A DNA stretch of 64,000 bases. It comes from Hemerocallis citrina (Eukaryota; Streptophyta; Magnoliopsida; Asparagales; Asphodelaceae). Shown piece by piece: positions 32,285 through 44,369 of this stretch. Position 1 is the stretch's first letter, and the number at the start of each line of letters is the position of its first letter. The notes beneath the pieces were generated by a model that did no database searches, was not told the DNA's origin, and saw nothing but the letters and a program-made list of their open reading frames with translations. The DNA lies in NCBI GenBank assembly GCA_017893485.1, contig CM030364.1, positions 246,215,818 through 246,279,817 on the forward strand. The letters are read 5' to 3'. The position numbers and the translations under genes are program-made.

Positions 32285-35200
32285 TGTAACACCCTAGATT
32301 TGATTTATGAGATTTTTGTTATTTTACGTGTTTTGCACGTATGATTTCATTTGTATAATTTCTCGTATAAAATCTTTTTATATAGTATTTGTTCTCCTTA
32401 TTTTTCCAAAAAAATTATTCTCTTTAAAGCCTAATTGTCTTTTTAAGCCCACTCTAATAATTAATTAATTTAATTATTTAAAGCCCATGGTTAGTTGGCC
32501 CATTAGTGAGCTCATTTACTTTAATTCTCTTTTGAAATGGTCTAACTTGTAGTGTATACTCATTTCATGAACAATTAAATTTGTCACGTGAAAAAATTTG
32601 TAAATGAGGGACACTAGGTGGCATGTGCATGCAATGGAGTGTGCATTGCACACCTTCTCACCTAGGCCAGGTTGTAGATGGAGTGAGTGGGAGAGATGGA
32701 GGTGGTGGAGAGGTAGTTGCTCATCATGGTTAGTTTCTATAACTCCCTAATGCATCTTGGCCCTTAATCTCCAACCATCTGATCAAATCTTAGCCCTCCA
32801 TTTACCCTAGAAAATTGTATAAATACCCCCTCCCACACTCTTCATTCTCACACTTAAAATATTTTAAAAAGAAAGAATAGAAAGAGAGAAGAAAAAAAAT
32901 ACAAGTAGTAAGGCAAAAGATTGAGGAGTTTTGTGAGATTGAAAAGAGAGAGTGTTTTGTGTGTGTTCAACAACAAGAAGGAGGCCAGAATTTCAAGGAC
33001 CAAGAAGGGAGAGGCTCGGGTTCTAGCTTGATTAAGGAGGAGGCGACTTACGTGGCTTGATCTAGGAGGAGGAGGCTTTGTTCATTCGTTGTAGGAGATT
33101 TTCTAGGAGTTCTTTTGATTTTCTCTCCATTTTAAGGTGAGTGTTTCTCTTAAATTTCTAATTAGACATCATGTTATGATGTGTTTGACAAATTAAGAAG
33201 AAACTCTAACTAATATAGCCGTGCATTATGGTAATGAGACAAATTGCTATTAGTTTTGATTATATGTTACAAGAGTGTTAAATTGATTGCCAAATTATGA
33301 TTTGTTAAATGATTACCATGCTACCATGCTCAATTTTGTTGTGATGTGCTAGATAAACAAATACATGCTTGTATGTTGAACAATTGAATAAAGAACTATG
33401 GATTTAGGTGATTTTGATTAATGTGTTGTTAAATGACATGAAATATGTAATTTTATTACTGAGATAATTGTACAATATTAACAAAAATACTATTTGTGAT
33501 TTAGGGAAATTTGAAGAGTAAATTATAAGGAGAATATGCCTTGTTCCCCCAAATTCGAAAATTGAAGAACAAAATGAATTAGAGAGCAAATTATCTTTTT
33601 TTTTGTCAAAAATTAATTTTTTGTTTACTGAAATACTGTACTGGGATGAAAAATAAAATCTGGAGTTTTTGAATAAATTTAGAGAAGAAAAGAACTCAAA
33701 AATATTTGTTTTTTGTAAAAATTCGAAAAGAACAGAGACCTCGCTTATAACCCCAGTAATCTAAATCATATCAGTTTAGCACCATGGCCATACTGTTTAG
33801 TCGATGCGGTGGGTTCGGTTACTGTAGCAGCGGGTTTGGGTTGGTGGTCTTGGGTTCAAAACCTGGTGTGAACTTTTGTTTCTTTTTTTTCAAAAGTCCG
33901 AAAACCAAAACCCACAACTTATCTTAAATTGACCCTATTCTGTATTGAAGTGGCGCCTTGGCTGTTCTGGCTCTCGGTGGCGGTTGGTTATCCTGTGGTC
34001 GTGAGTTCAATTCCCAGCTTCGACAGGAATTTAACCTTTTTGATTTTTTTTGGTTTTAAAAATTGATTTGTGGCTTATAAAAATTTGGGGAAAATACTAT
34101 AATTATTCTAAAATTATATGGACTTAATGAAAAATAATTTGGACATGATCTGACTAAAACGAAGATGGTTTAGAAGTAAAAATTGTGTGAAGTTGATATT
34201 CGTATAAAATGAAAGGTGATTATTGTCATGAAAAGATTACACTAAGTTATAAAAAAGGAATTTTTGAGTGAAAGAAAATTTAAGTGGGTTATCTACGAAG
34301 TTTATTGCCTAATGTGAGTATTGAAAAATGCGACTTTATCATTATGGAATTAAGTAAGGAAAGAAACTATAGTATGAGAATTTATTGTGCTTATGGAAAA
34401 GAAATTTGTGAGCGTGAAGTATAAGATTTGAAAGTGAACTTGATATGTGAGTTTTGATTCATAGAAATGAAAAGAAATCATGTTATTTATGAAAAAGAAC
34501 GTATGAGTATAAAGACTCAATTTTGTGATTATGAATTGAAATTGATAACTAGAGTGTAGTTAAGCCTCATACCGGTACTGAAAAGAAATGTGTTGAAATG
34601 AAATTTGAGATGAAAAGACCAAGATTTGGGTCATGTTGAATAAATGATTTAAGACCAGTATAGTGGAAGGGCTAACTCTAGAGAATTGATTTGGTTCATG
34701 ATTCAAATAACTAAGGACTAGATACATAGTGAAGACATGATGAAAATAAGAGAAAAACACGAGTATGAGGGCCTCGGAGCTACGGTGTGAGAGTATTCAC
34801 AGGCTGTCTTTACGATGCGTCGTGACATGACGTGGATATGTCTCCAGGAGTCCGTACCGTAGGCGACGCTCGTGGTGTGTTTGGTGACTGCGGGTGGTGT
34901 CATGTCCCATGATGGAGGCTGAATTGTCCTTAGATTTTTCACGATGCGTCATGACATGACGTGGGATTCTCCTCCAGGCTGTCTGGACATGAGCTCATAA
35001 CTCATAGAACATCTAGGATACTTACCGTAGTTACAGTAGAAGTTTAAGTCATGACGAGAGGGATTGAACCCTACAAGATGAAGAACGGTTAAGGGCTTAC
35101 CCTCAGACCTATGTAGTATGGGATGCATAGAATCTTAACAAGTGCGCATTAGTGTCATGTAATATACATAACTGCATTAAGGACTAAGTGCACCACACAA

Positions 35201-35593
35201 TACGACATCTATAGAATAGTCCCTTATAGTCCTGTTTGTGATCAAGCTTGTGGTTTGTTTAAGTATTTGAGAATCGTTATACTGTTTCGGCATAGAGAGG
35301 ATGGCCGTGTATAATATTTCGTCGGTTGTAAGCAACTGACGCGCCCACAGTTTTTATGCAGGGTAAAGTGATTAACAAGACTAAAGAATGTATGCTGATT
35401 AAAGATTAATTCAAGTGTTGTACATTTTCAATTCATGTAATTTATTATACATTGCTTCCGCTGTAAATATGTAATGTAAGTGTAAACTCTGCTGTAACAA
35501 AAAGTTTTTATTTACTTGTAAAATTGTATAAAAGAAGTGTAAAGATCCTGTGGAACTTCAAATTCAGTGTGTTCTGGAATTCGGGGTGTTACA
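32285..35593 (+). repeat. Tekay-like LTR without target duplication
   Basis: A 3309 bp LTR starting TGTAACACCCTAGATTTG and ending GGAATTCGGGGTGTTACA; the terminal 10 bp form an inverted repeat. It has a plus-strand TATA box at 32818-32825 followed by a purine-rich leader and a splice-donor-like AAGGTGAGTG at 33135. The flanks differ (AGAGA left, GGTCC right), so this is not a simple solo LTR. Two tRNA-like segments lie near 33777-33862 and 33952-34013. No gene. Confidence 0.8.
32818..32825 (+). promoter_or_regulatory. TATA box of Tekay-like LTR
   Basis: TATAAATA within TTGTATAAATACCCCCTCCC, about 530 bp from the LTR start, followed by a C/T-rich start region and a purine-rich leader. Confidence 0.6.
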
Positions 35594-35672
35594 GGTCCTA
35601 AGATTTATAGGGCCTTGTGCGGAAAAGAAAAAACGGGCCTTCTTTAGATATTCTAATACTAATTTTACTTTA

Positions 35673-35704
<32 letters not shown>

Positions 35705-35929
35705 ACAAATTCAGTTGAAAAATATATAGGGGTGTCAAAAAATACCATATTACCGTACCATACCATCAGCATACCATATATTACCGAAATATTGGTAATA
35801 CCGTACCGAAATCTCGGTATTGTACATACCGAAATTACATGGTATGGTACTGGTACCCCAATACTGATACCGTACCGAGCAATTAATATATATTTAATTT
35901 AATTTTTATATTTAAAACCCAGGCCCAGA

Positions 35930-38900
35930 TGTAACCCCTGTTTCCCGTATATATGTATTTTCCGTGTATTTTCTACAATTAAAAATTTTCTAAATTATTT
36001 TTCTGCTTTCAATTTCTTTTGTCAAATTGTACTATTGGATCTCCTAGTAAAATCTATTTTTGATCATTAATTTTATTTATGACTATTTCTATAATTTTTA
36101 TATTGTACCACAATTCATATTTTTGTTTGTTATTATTAATCTTATTATCATTTTTTCTGTTATTATTATTACCATTATTATTTTATCATTTTCTTGTTAT
36201 TAGTATTATTGTATTTGTTGATATTTTTGACTAGTTATTAAAAACCCAGTTTTATTTACTAACTGTATTTGTAGTATTTTAGATAAATCCTATTTTGTAA
36301 TGCAAATTACCTTTTTATTATCAACAAATTTTGTATTGGTTATTTTTTCTATTTATGTTTTAATCCCCTATTGGATCTTGTACCCTATAAGCCAACTACC
36401 CTAACCATTTACCCATAACCCATTATATAACACCTAAACCCATTAAGCCATAACCTCAAACCCGTTAAATGCCCACACCCGAAACCCCTATCAGCCTAAA
36501 CCTTAAAATTTTCCTCTACCCATATATATATTTAACCCATCCCGACTCTTCATACACCCCACCTATTCATCGCCTCCTATCCTGTCGCCAGCCCTCCTCC
36601 CTTCGTCTCTCTCTCCCCGTTAACCCATCTCTCCATCTCCGTCTGCCCAGCCTCCTCTCCTTCACCCTATGCTCCCTCCACCGACTACTACGACAGCAAC
36701 AGCCAGAGCACCCGACCACTTCCCTTCCTCTCCTCAGCCTCCTCACCTTGTAGACCCACGACCTTCGACCGCCATGTGCTTTCCCCGATAGCACAACCCC
36801 CTGAGCTGCTGACCCCAGTGCTCCCCTGCCTCCCGACGCTATAGCCCAGTGCCGCTTGTGCCTACTCTCCCTGTGTGTCAGGCCAGACCTGCAGCAACCT
36901 CCCCGTCGCTCCACCAATTGCAACACCCTGTCCCCGCCGCGCTGCCTCTTTCCGAGCGCCAGCCACCCATAGCAGAGCACCCCCCCGATGCTGTTCAGTC
37001 ACATCGCCAGCTACCCCTTGGTGCCCCTGTGCGCGTCCTCCCTGTCTCGATGCACCGCAGGCAGCAATAGCCACAGTCGGTCCCCTCTCTCTCGCCTTCT
37101 TGGTGTGCGGGTGTGATTGTGTTGAGTTGGGTAGTGTGGGCATGCGTGTGTTCTCGTTGGACTGTGTGGTTATGTAGGTGTGTGTGTTGATTCGGGGTTG
37201 TGTTCGTGTGATCGTGAGTTGTGTTCGTTAGTGGTTCATGGGTTGTGCGATCGTTGAGTTCGTTGCTCGGGAATCCGTTCCCGTTATTCTTGCTCTTTAC
37301 TTCGTTTCATCGTCGTCTCTCAGGCAAGTAACTTGTATTCTTTTCTTTGTGTAATACAAGTACTAAATACCGCTTGTGGTGTAGTTGGGTTCTAGAGACA
37401 ATTTGTGTGTTAAACCCCTTGTTTATATTGTCTCTATAGTGTTGATTCGACCATAGTTGCCTCACGACACACATGACATGAATTAACCTAGGATTGACCA
37501 CTTTTTATGTGTATGTTCATGCTACCTGTCATATCTGTGCTTGATGTGTTACTCGTATTATACTTATCGAATACTTGCAAAATACCCTATACCATATTGT
37601 TTGAACATCTTGTACACTATATTTCATGTTTGGTTATGATTTAGATGAGTTCTATGTGAATTAGTGGACTTTGTACATGAGAGATATTTTCTATTTTGTC
37701 GGTTTTCAGTTTTTTATCAGTATTTTAGATCATATTAAGGTCAGTATATTAAAAATATTTGTGAACATGAACTGTACAGAATTCTGTCTATTTTCCAACC
37801 CTTTTAACGGATCTCAGTTTTGATTTTTGGTTTGCGAGTTATGTCTATTTTACTACAGTGGTGTCGAAAGATTTTCCAGATTTTGTTTTCCATGAATTCT
37901 GAAGAGTAATATATTTTTATTTTGGTGTTGAAATTATTATTTTGATCTGAAATTTTGCACAGTATAACTAGACCTGATTGGGATTAACTCTCAATTTTTG
38001 TGGATTTATTTGATGAGTTTTACAAACCGTTCTATGTTTCCAAACAATTACTATACTAGTAGATTTTTCATACTATTCAGTAAAGAACCTGATTTTCGAC
38101 CTAATTCTACTTGCTGTTTGTAAAATATTTGTGAATATGAAAGTTAGCCTACTGAGTCTATTTTATTACCCTTTTGGCGGATTTGAATTTCGATTTATGG
38201 TTTGTGAGATATTGCTGTTTTCGTACTACAGTGTTTGTGATTTCAGATTTACAAAACCGTCGTATCTTGATGTTTTCTGATTTTACTTGACTACTGTATT
38301 TTTGTTGGAAAATTATGAAACTTGATTTTCTGTTACTATACATATAGAGGAATACCCCGATTTTTCGTGGATTTAATTAATGAGTTTTCATGTTGTTTTC
38401 CTGTTCGTGAATACAATCTTCTGATTTCTGGCTGAACGTGTTTTCTGGTTTCAATTCAGTTTTGAGTTATGATTTTGTGAAATACTATATGACTTATTTA
38501 TGTTTGCTGGATTCGGCCGGGAGTCTATTTCCAGATTCTTTTACGGAATCAGATTTGCATATTTGTAGCAACGGTAATTCCTGTTTTAGTCCAGTACTGT
38601 CTTGCTGTCCTAAACTGAAATTTTCGTTGTACTGTTCTTTTATAAGTTATCTTTCACCCGTGCATGTTTATCATGCAATCTGAACCTATTACTTATTTAT
38701 GCCATGTTATTTTTGACCTATTTGTGACACATACATGCCTGTTTGATTAACAATAACAAAATAACCAAACCAGGATTAAGGGAAAGACCTTAGTAGTGGA
38801 CAATATAGGTATGTGTACTCAGAAGGGGGTCTGTGTTTCCTATTACTTGTTGCCATGTTTCATGATTACATGATTCATACTTATTATTACTTGCCGCCAT

Positions 38901-39912
38901 GTTTCATGATTACATGATTCATGCTTGATATTACTTATTGCCATGTTTCATGATTACATGATTCATGCTTGTTACTACTTGTTGCCATGTTTCATGACTA
39001 CATGATTCATGCTTGATACTACTTGCTGCCACGTGTTCACGATTACGTGACTCGTGCTTGATACTTGTTACTTGACTTGACGCCTGAGTACACGGCCCTA
39101 TAGAAACCCACCACTAGGCCTAAACGGAACTATTTGAATGTAGCAACCATGTGATAAAAAGCTGAGGCGCATGAAGTGTTACCTAGAGAGTAATAATACA
39201 AGACTTGACATACATGATACCTATTAAATGATACATGTACATAATACTTGACACCTGTTTACCTGTATACATGATTACTTGTTTACTTGTTTATCTGTTT
39301 ACTTGTTTACCTGCTTGTATGATACTTGACACTTGATACATGTTATCTGTACCCTGTTAGCACATTGCATTACTTGATTCTGTTCATGATTCATGCTAGT
39401 TCTATTTCATTATCATGTTTATTCCATGCTATTTGTTTACATTTTCCATGTACCTGTATCCTACACTACAAGCGGTCCGTAACTTGCATTGACGGAAGTT
39501 TGTTTTCTTTTTTCTCTTCCTGCAATTTATTTAATTACAGATCAGGATGATCAGCTGCTAGATGGAGTTGGTGATATGAGATATTAGTGCTGGAGTTTTA
39601 TTTATTATTTATGTTGCTTACTTGAACAATTGTACTTGATCACTTGGATTATTTGTATTTGGGCAATGTGACCCAGGATATTTGACTTATTCAGATCTGG
39701 ATTATTTGAGATTATAATATTTTGGTTTCAAGTATTCTTGTTGGTATTTCGATTCATATGTGCATACTTGGTTGATTCTTTTGCTTCCGACTCTGATTAT
39801 TTCTGTGAAATATTGTAAAGATTCCGAACAGCTTATGGATGATGAAAATCATTCACTGGGCTTAGTCACGTATCTGTATTCTGTATTCTCTTTTGGGAAG
39901 CGAGGCGTGACA
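35930..39912 (+). repeat. Solo LTR, Tekay-like, 3983 bp
   Basis: Starts TGTAACCCCTGTTTCCCG and ends GGGAAGCGAGGCGTGACA, flanked on both sides by CCAGA (35925-35929 and 39913-39917), so it is a solo LTR left by recombination between two LTRs. It has a candidate TATA region at 36521-36535, a GC-rich C/T leader (36540-37320) with several meaningless long ORFs, a splice-donor-like CAGGCAAGTAAC at about 37321, and a five-copy 44 bp repeat at 38853-39060. It sits inside element H. Confidence 0.88.
38853..39060. repeat. 44 bp tandem repeat in solo LTR
   Basis: Five copies of a 44 bp unit around CCATGTTTCATGATTACATG, at 38853, 38897, 38941, 38985 and a diverged copy near 39030. Confidence 0.8.
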
Positions 39913-41057
39913 CCAGACCTAGGTCCAGGCCCATTTTTCTTATTTCTTTCTAATTTTTCACCGAGTTATACTACTACTTCAGTTCTTCTTCATTTTTTCC
40001 TTCTTTCTTTTTTTCTTCTTTGAATCTAGGGCTCACGCACCGACTTACCGATGCACAATGCTGCCGAAGCACCACGCTATCACGACGTCACCTACCTTCT
40101 TCAGCCCCCATCGGTACGGTGATTTTGAAGGAATTTTTCGACTTATTAGGAAAACTTTAGGGTTTAGTTGGTGTATTAGTATAAGATCCATCTTCTTCTT
40201 GTTCTTGTTGAGTTTTCTTGAGATCTTGTGTATTATTATTCACAAGTAATTAGGGATTTAGGATGTACAAGATCTTCTCATTTTATTTATCAAATTAATT
40301 TTTATGTTTTTTAGTAGTTAATATAGATGAAATCTTATTTATGTATTATATCTGTATCATAATCTTGAAATTGATTTATATATGAATCTTCTAAATGAGA
40401 TACATACTGAAAAAAAGGAGTAGAATAATACACAGAAATGAAAGAACTACCAAATATCATGAATGTTATGAAAAGAAAATAATAATACTGTTGTCATTCT
40501 TTATATATGAATCTTCTTAATTTCAAGTATTGTTTTCATTCTTTCTCTATATGCTTAAGCTATCCAATTATATCTAATCAAGCATATTGCAGAATACTGA
40601 ATCTAATAGATTAGCATATGGAATCAATCATATTGCAGAATGCTAAAACTAATATGCTTACATAAAGATACATTATATTGAAACTTATACATCTCTGAAA
40701 TTGTACAACAATAAAGTCTACAGCCCTGATTTGTTGTTTGGCCTGGGTGGATTAAGGATTCGGCAGAAAAGGGCTTTAGCTAATTCTTTTATTGAGGGTT
40801 AAACTATTTAGGGGATGAAAATGGGATGTTGCGGAAAGATGTTTTTTTATCCCTGATCTTAAATTTTGTGTCGATTCTTTATCACTATATCAGGTGATGT
40901 ACATTTTTTTTGTGAGGATAATTTTTTTTATGTGAATCTGTTTTCAGTTAATCGGTTGAACTATAGGTTTCTGTATACTATTCGTACCGGTGTTATTCTA
41001 TTCCTATATGTGTTTAATTTGTTTTCAGTGGGAATTCTAGAGCTTTTTGAAAGGAAT

Positions 41058-41123
41058 ATGCCTGAAGATATTATGGAGATTTCTGATGATTCTTCCTTCA
41101 TTGTTAAACAAAAACTTATATGA
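41058..41123 (+). pseudogene. Short ORF in element H, possible transposase N-terminus
   Basis: Twenty-two codons beginning MPEDIMEISDDSSF. The context AAGGAATATGCC is a weak start. IMEISDDSS fits a SUMO-interaction-like pattern, but the segment is too short to identify. It may be the truncated first exon of a transposase whose body was deleted. Confidence 0.25.
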
Positions 41124-41500
41124 TTTGGTACTGCTGGTGATTGGGCTCTGGAAACACAGATGTTAGACTAAATTATGGACCGTTAGCTGGGTCTTGTTTG
41201 AGAATTGACATTGGCTGATTATTGGAACTTCTTCACATATATATTTAATTATTTATGTTGAAACTTCTTCATATATATATATATATATAGTATATATATA
41301 TATAGTGTATATATATATGTGTGTATATATGTATGTATATGTGTTGAGCTTATCTATCTTTCTTTTGTCATTTATATGAATGTTATTTTTTTGAGCTAAT
41401 TGATATCCGGTACTACCATGTTATTACCAATACCGTACCGATATTCTGGTATTACCGAACTCGGTAGTACCAAAATCTTGGCACTGTAATGATAGAGAAA

Positions 41501-42013
41501 TCTCTAATATTATAATGAGAGAAGACCTTAGTGTTACTTTGAATCTATCAATATGTGTGTTACACGTGCATAACTAATATGAAGGAGGTCTCAGGTTCGA
41601 GTCCTTACTACGTCAGATTTTTTTACTTTGAATTTTTTAATATATTAAATGTGCATCACACGTGTAAATTACCATCTATCTATCTATAATATAACAAATA
41701 ATCTCTACTATTTTAATGGGAGAGTTGGGTTTGTAACGAACAAGCCCTAACTTTGTAACTATATAAACACTTATAATACACGTCCAAACTATATCCAACA
41801 AATATAAATGTGCACCGTACGTGTAACCCAAATCAAAACATTCAAATATAAACTATTTTTTTTAATTCGATATATATTCATATAATTTAATGACTTCACT
41901 TTTTTTAAACGTGGATCGAACATACACTATACTTGTTATATATAGTGTTAAATATATTTTTAAAATATATATATTTATTCAATAAGATGTGCATCGCACT
42001 TGCAAAATACTAG
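41501..42013 (+). mobile_element. Helitron(s), non-autonomous
   Basis: The 3' end reads GTGCATCGCACTTGCAAAAT then ACTAG: a short hairpin (GTGC/GCAC) about ten bases before a CTAG terminus, followed by host T. Two 5' ends starting TCTCTA are visible, at 41501 (TCTCTAATATTATAATGAGAG) and 41702 (TCTCTACTATTTTAATGGGAG), each after an A, so one Helitron may sit inside another; a decayed second 3' end (GTGCATCACACGTGT) is at 41650. No rep/helicase coding. Confidence 0.7.
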
Positions 42014-42097
42014 TTTGTGTAATGAGTACTCCGGTATGGTAGATGGTAGAGTAATGATGGTACATTACTGTATGGTATACCACCCATATATATATAT

Positions 42098-42449
42098 AAG
42101 CTTCGGTTGTGCACTCCTCTAGTGCACACGGCGTGTGCACTAGGCCTTCGGGCGTTCATATCGACGATCCGAACCATTCACATTGATCTACACATCTAAA
42201 TTAGTCTAAATATGTAAAATCAAATTATTTGAAATTCATTTACCCATTCATTGAAGTGTTACAAAATTGTATGGCTGAAAATTATTGTTTTTTATAGTCA
42301 CATGATGGATGGGCAAATGAATTTCAAATGATTTAATTTTACATATTTAGACTAATTTAGATGTGCAGATCAATGTGAACGGTTCAGATCGTCGATACGA
42401 AGATGGGAAGGCCGAGTGCACACGGAGGGGGAGTGCACAACCGAAGCTT
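42098..42449. mobile_element. Foldback MITE with ~160 bp inverted arms
   Basis: The two ends are inverted copies: AAGCTTCGGTTGTGCACTCC on the left, its complement ending CCGAAGCTT on the right, with high complementarity through to the centre (TTTACCCATTC / TGGGCAAATGA). It is flanked by (TA)n on both sides (short left, 42454-42499 right). No coding potential. Confidence 0.85.
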
Positions 42450-42450
42450 T

Positions 42451-42501
<51 letters not shown>

Positions 42502-42514
42502 GAAGCAAAAAAAA

Positions 42515-42588
42515 ACGTCCTCAATAAGGTTTGAACCTGCAACCAATAGCTTTAAAGTTTGTCCCCTTAACCACTCAGACAGAATGAC
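42515..42588 (-). other. tRNA-like Pol III unit in element G
   Basis: On the minus strand TCTGAGTGGTTAAGG (42565-42579) resembles the A box of class II tRNAs and GGTTCAAACC (42528-42537) is a B box, about 30 bp apart; a T9 run follows directly at 42508-42516 as a Pol III terminator would. D and T stems partly pair; acceptor and anticodon stems are imperfect. It is a tRNA-derived remnant or SINE head, not a functional tRNA. Confidence 0.5.
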
Positions 42589-42716
42589 TTTTGTGCTATA
42601 ATTGGAATAAAATCTCTATTAATTATATCTTATGGGGGCCTCCTCATTAGTGGGCCTTGTGTGACCGTGGGCCCTGTGCGACCGCACTAGTTGCATAGGC
42701 CCAGGGCCGGCCCTGA

Positions 42717-43860
42717 TGTGGGTGCATGGGGTTGTGATGTTGTGGGTGCATGTGGTTGTTGCGATGCAGGTGGTGTGGGTGAATGTGGCTGTGGCGATGC
42801 AGGCGGTGTAGGTGCATGTGTCTGTGGTTATGCAAGTGGTGTGGGAGGTGCCACTGAAGGAGCTATAGGAGGCGTAAGATCAATATGCAATAGGAAAGGA
42901 GCTAAAGGGGTGAGATCAAAAGGAATGTCTGTACATGTGTCAGATGGGGTAGTCGAGGAAACTGGGAAAATCGAGAAAATGAGTATCCTTAGGGGATGAC
43001 AAATAGTAAGGAAAGTCTTCCACGAATGAGACATGATGGCAGATACGGACATGACCAGCCAAGGGACCAAAGCAATGATATCCCTTGTGTTCAGAATGGC
43101 TTGGGCGGTTAGCTTCGTGCGCTCAGTGGTAGGGAGAAGGACGTAACAAGTGTACCCAAAGGTACGAAGCATACTGTAGCCCAGTAAAGAGTAATGAAGG
43201 GCCTCATAAGGTATCGTACCAGATAGGGTAGATGAGGAGTGGTGTTAATGAGGTTGAAAAAAGTCATGACAACCTCAGCTCAGAAAAGATGAGGAACAGA
43301 GGAAGAGAGTAGAAGAGCACGAGTCGTCTCAAGAATGTGACGATACTTGCATTAAGCCACACCATTCGGTTCATGCGTATGAGGGCATGACTGTTGGAAG
43401 ATGGTGTCATGAGACTGAAGAATCGAACGCATAGTGGTGGAAGTGTACTCATGAGCATCGTCTGAGCGAAAAATCTTAATGCGCACATGGTCGTAAAGAT
43501 CTGGTAAACATCGGGAATCTCAAATCGTTGACGCATAAGAAAAATCCATATATATCGTGTTTAGTCATCTATGAAGAAAACATAATAGAGATAGTCTTTG
43601 CTAGAAGGTACAGGAGAGGGTCCCCATATGTCAGAATGAACAAATTTAAACGGATGAGTGGTCTGAGAAATACTTTTGTTATTAAAAGGAAATGCTATGT
43701 GTTTGGCCAACTGACAACCCTGACAAACATACAAACATGTAGAAGAAAGATGATCAATGGCACCACTGCGGGCTAAAGTCTTGAGGTGAAACTCACTAAC
43801 ATGACTTAAACATCTGTGCCAAAGATCGGCATCAAAGGACACAACACTAGCAAAACTAAA
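42717..43860 (-). pseudogene. pol: Element E integrase
   Basis: The GAG-pre-integrase and zinc-finger part is well preserved (DLWHRCLSHVSEFH, VCQGCQLAKHIAFPF, FVHSDIWGPSPV in 43561-43842). The catalytic core continues in other frames (FRSDDAHEYTS near 43430) and the C-terminal copia word LRTFGYTCYVLLPTTERTKL is at 43110-43172. A His-rich stretch (42720-42835) made of MHPHH-like repeats precedes the insertion of G. Several shifts and stops. Confidence 0.8.
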
Positions 43861-44369
43861 ATGAGATCCATTTGCGTGTAGAAAATCTAGATGATATAGG
43901 GACCATGTCGACTAGCACGCCAAACTCCTATCCAGTGTGTGGATCCTTAATAGAACAACCTAGATAATCGAAGGTAACGGCAAGACCACTATCGCACAGA
44001 ACACTAATAAAAATAAGGTTCATGGATAATTGAGGAACATAAAGAATATAGGACAATGTGAGAGTGGAAGAGATAATAGAACCTAAATGTGTATTGAGAA
44101 GTAGTGAGCCACTGATTGTGTGAAGTGATGGAGAGTGAGAGGGAAGTGCAGTGCTGGTGGTGAGTAGTGTATAATATTTTGTAAGATGATGTAATGCACC
44201 ATAATCTAAAATTCATGAAGAATTCATACCGAGAGTAACAGAGAATGCAGGGGCAAAGGAGGCAGCATTGGCAGACTGACCCAAGAACTTGAGTTCCAGC
44301 TGAACGAGGCGATGTTGATCGAAGATTAGCCCAATCAACAAGAGATGGCAAAGCTGGAGTAACAGTCAT
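43861..44369 (-). pseudogene. pol: Element E protease region
   Basis: On the minus strand WILDYGALHHLTK near 44200 corresponds to the copia WILDSGAxHHMT active site, so the Ser next to the catalytic Asp is changed to Tyr. LSYILYVPQLSMNLIFISVL and the CSIKDP word follow in the order usual for copia protease. The frame is partly open (44004-44369 in another frame is a shadow). Confidence 0.65.

Larger units (their letters stand above)
35727..42086. mobile_element. hAT-like element H (ACCGTACC subterminal repeats)
   Basis: The left end TAGGGGTGTCAAAAAATACC and right end ...GGTATACCACCCA are imperfect inverted repeats, with clusters of TACCGTACC/CGGTAT words next to both ends (35740-35880, 41405-41480 and 42025-42080). 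It lies in the (TA)-rich middle of G. Net of the solo LTR and Helitron it is about 1.9 kb. A GGCCCAGGCCCA-type promoter motif lies near 39920-39940. Only a tiny ORF (MPEDIMEISDDSSF at 41058) looks protein-like; no transposase domain is left. Confidence 0.58.
35594..42716. mobile_element. hAT-like element G (GGGCC-type ends), nested
   Basis: The right end, read inward on the minus strand, is CAGGGCCGGCCCTGGGCCTA, a plant hAT-type terminus. The left end reads GGTCCTAAGATTTATAGGGC and matches this terminus family less its first bases, which seem lost at the junction with the LTR. Subterminal GGGCCTTGTGCGG and GGGCCTTGTG/TGCGACCGCAC words appear on both sides. Without later insertions G is about 400 bp, so non-autonomous. 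The eight bases to its right are ATGTGGGT; the left partner is gone. Confidence 0.62.

Noticed and set aside
36469..37177. Several ORFs of 90-137 codons on both strands in GC-rich DNA
   Set aside because: They lie in the C/T-rich leader of the solo LTR; low-complexity products, no domain.
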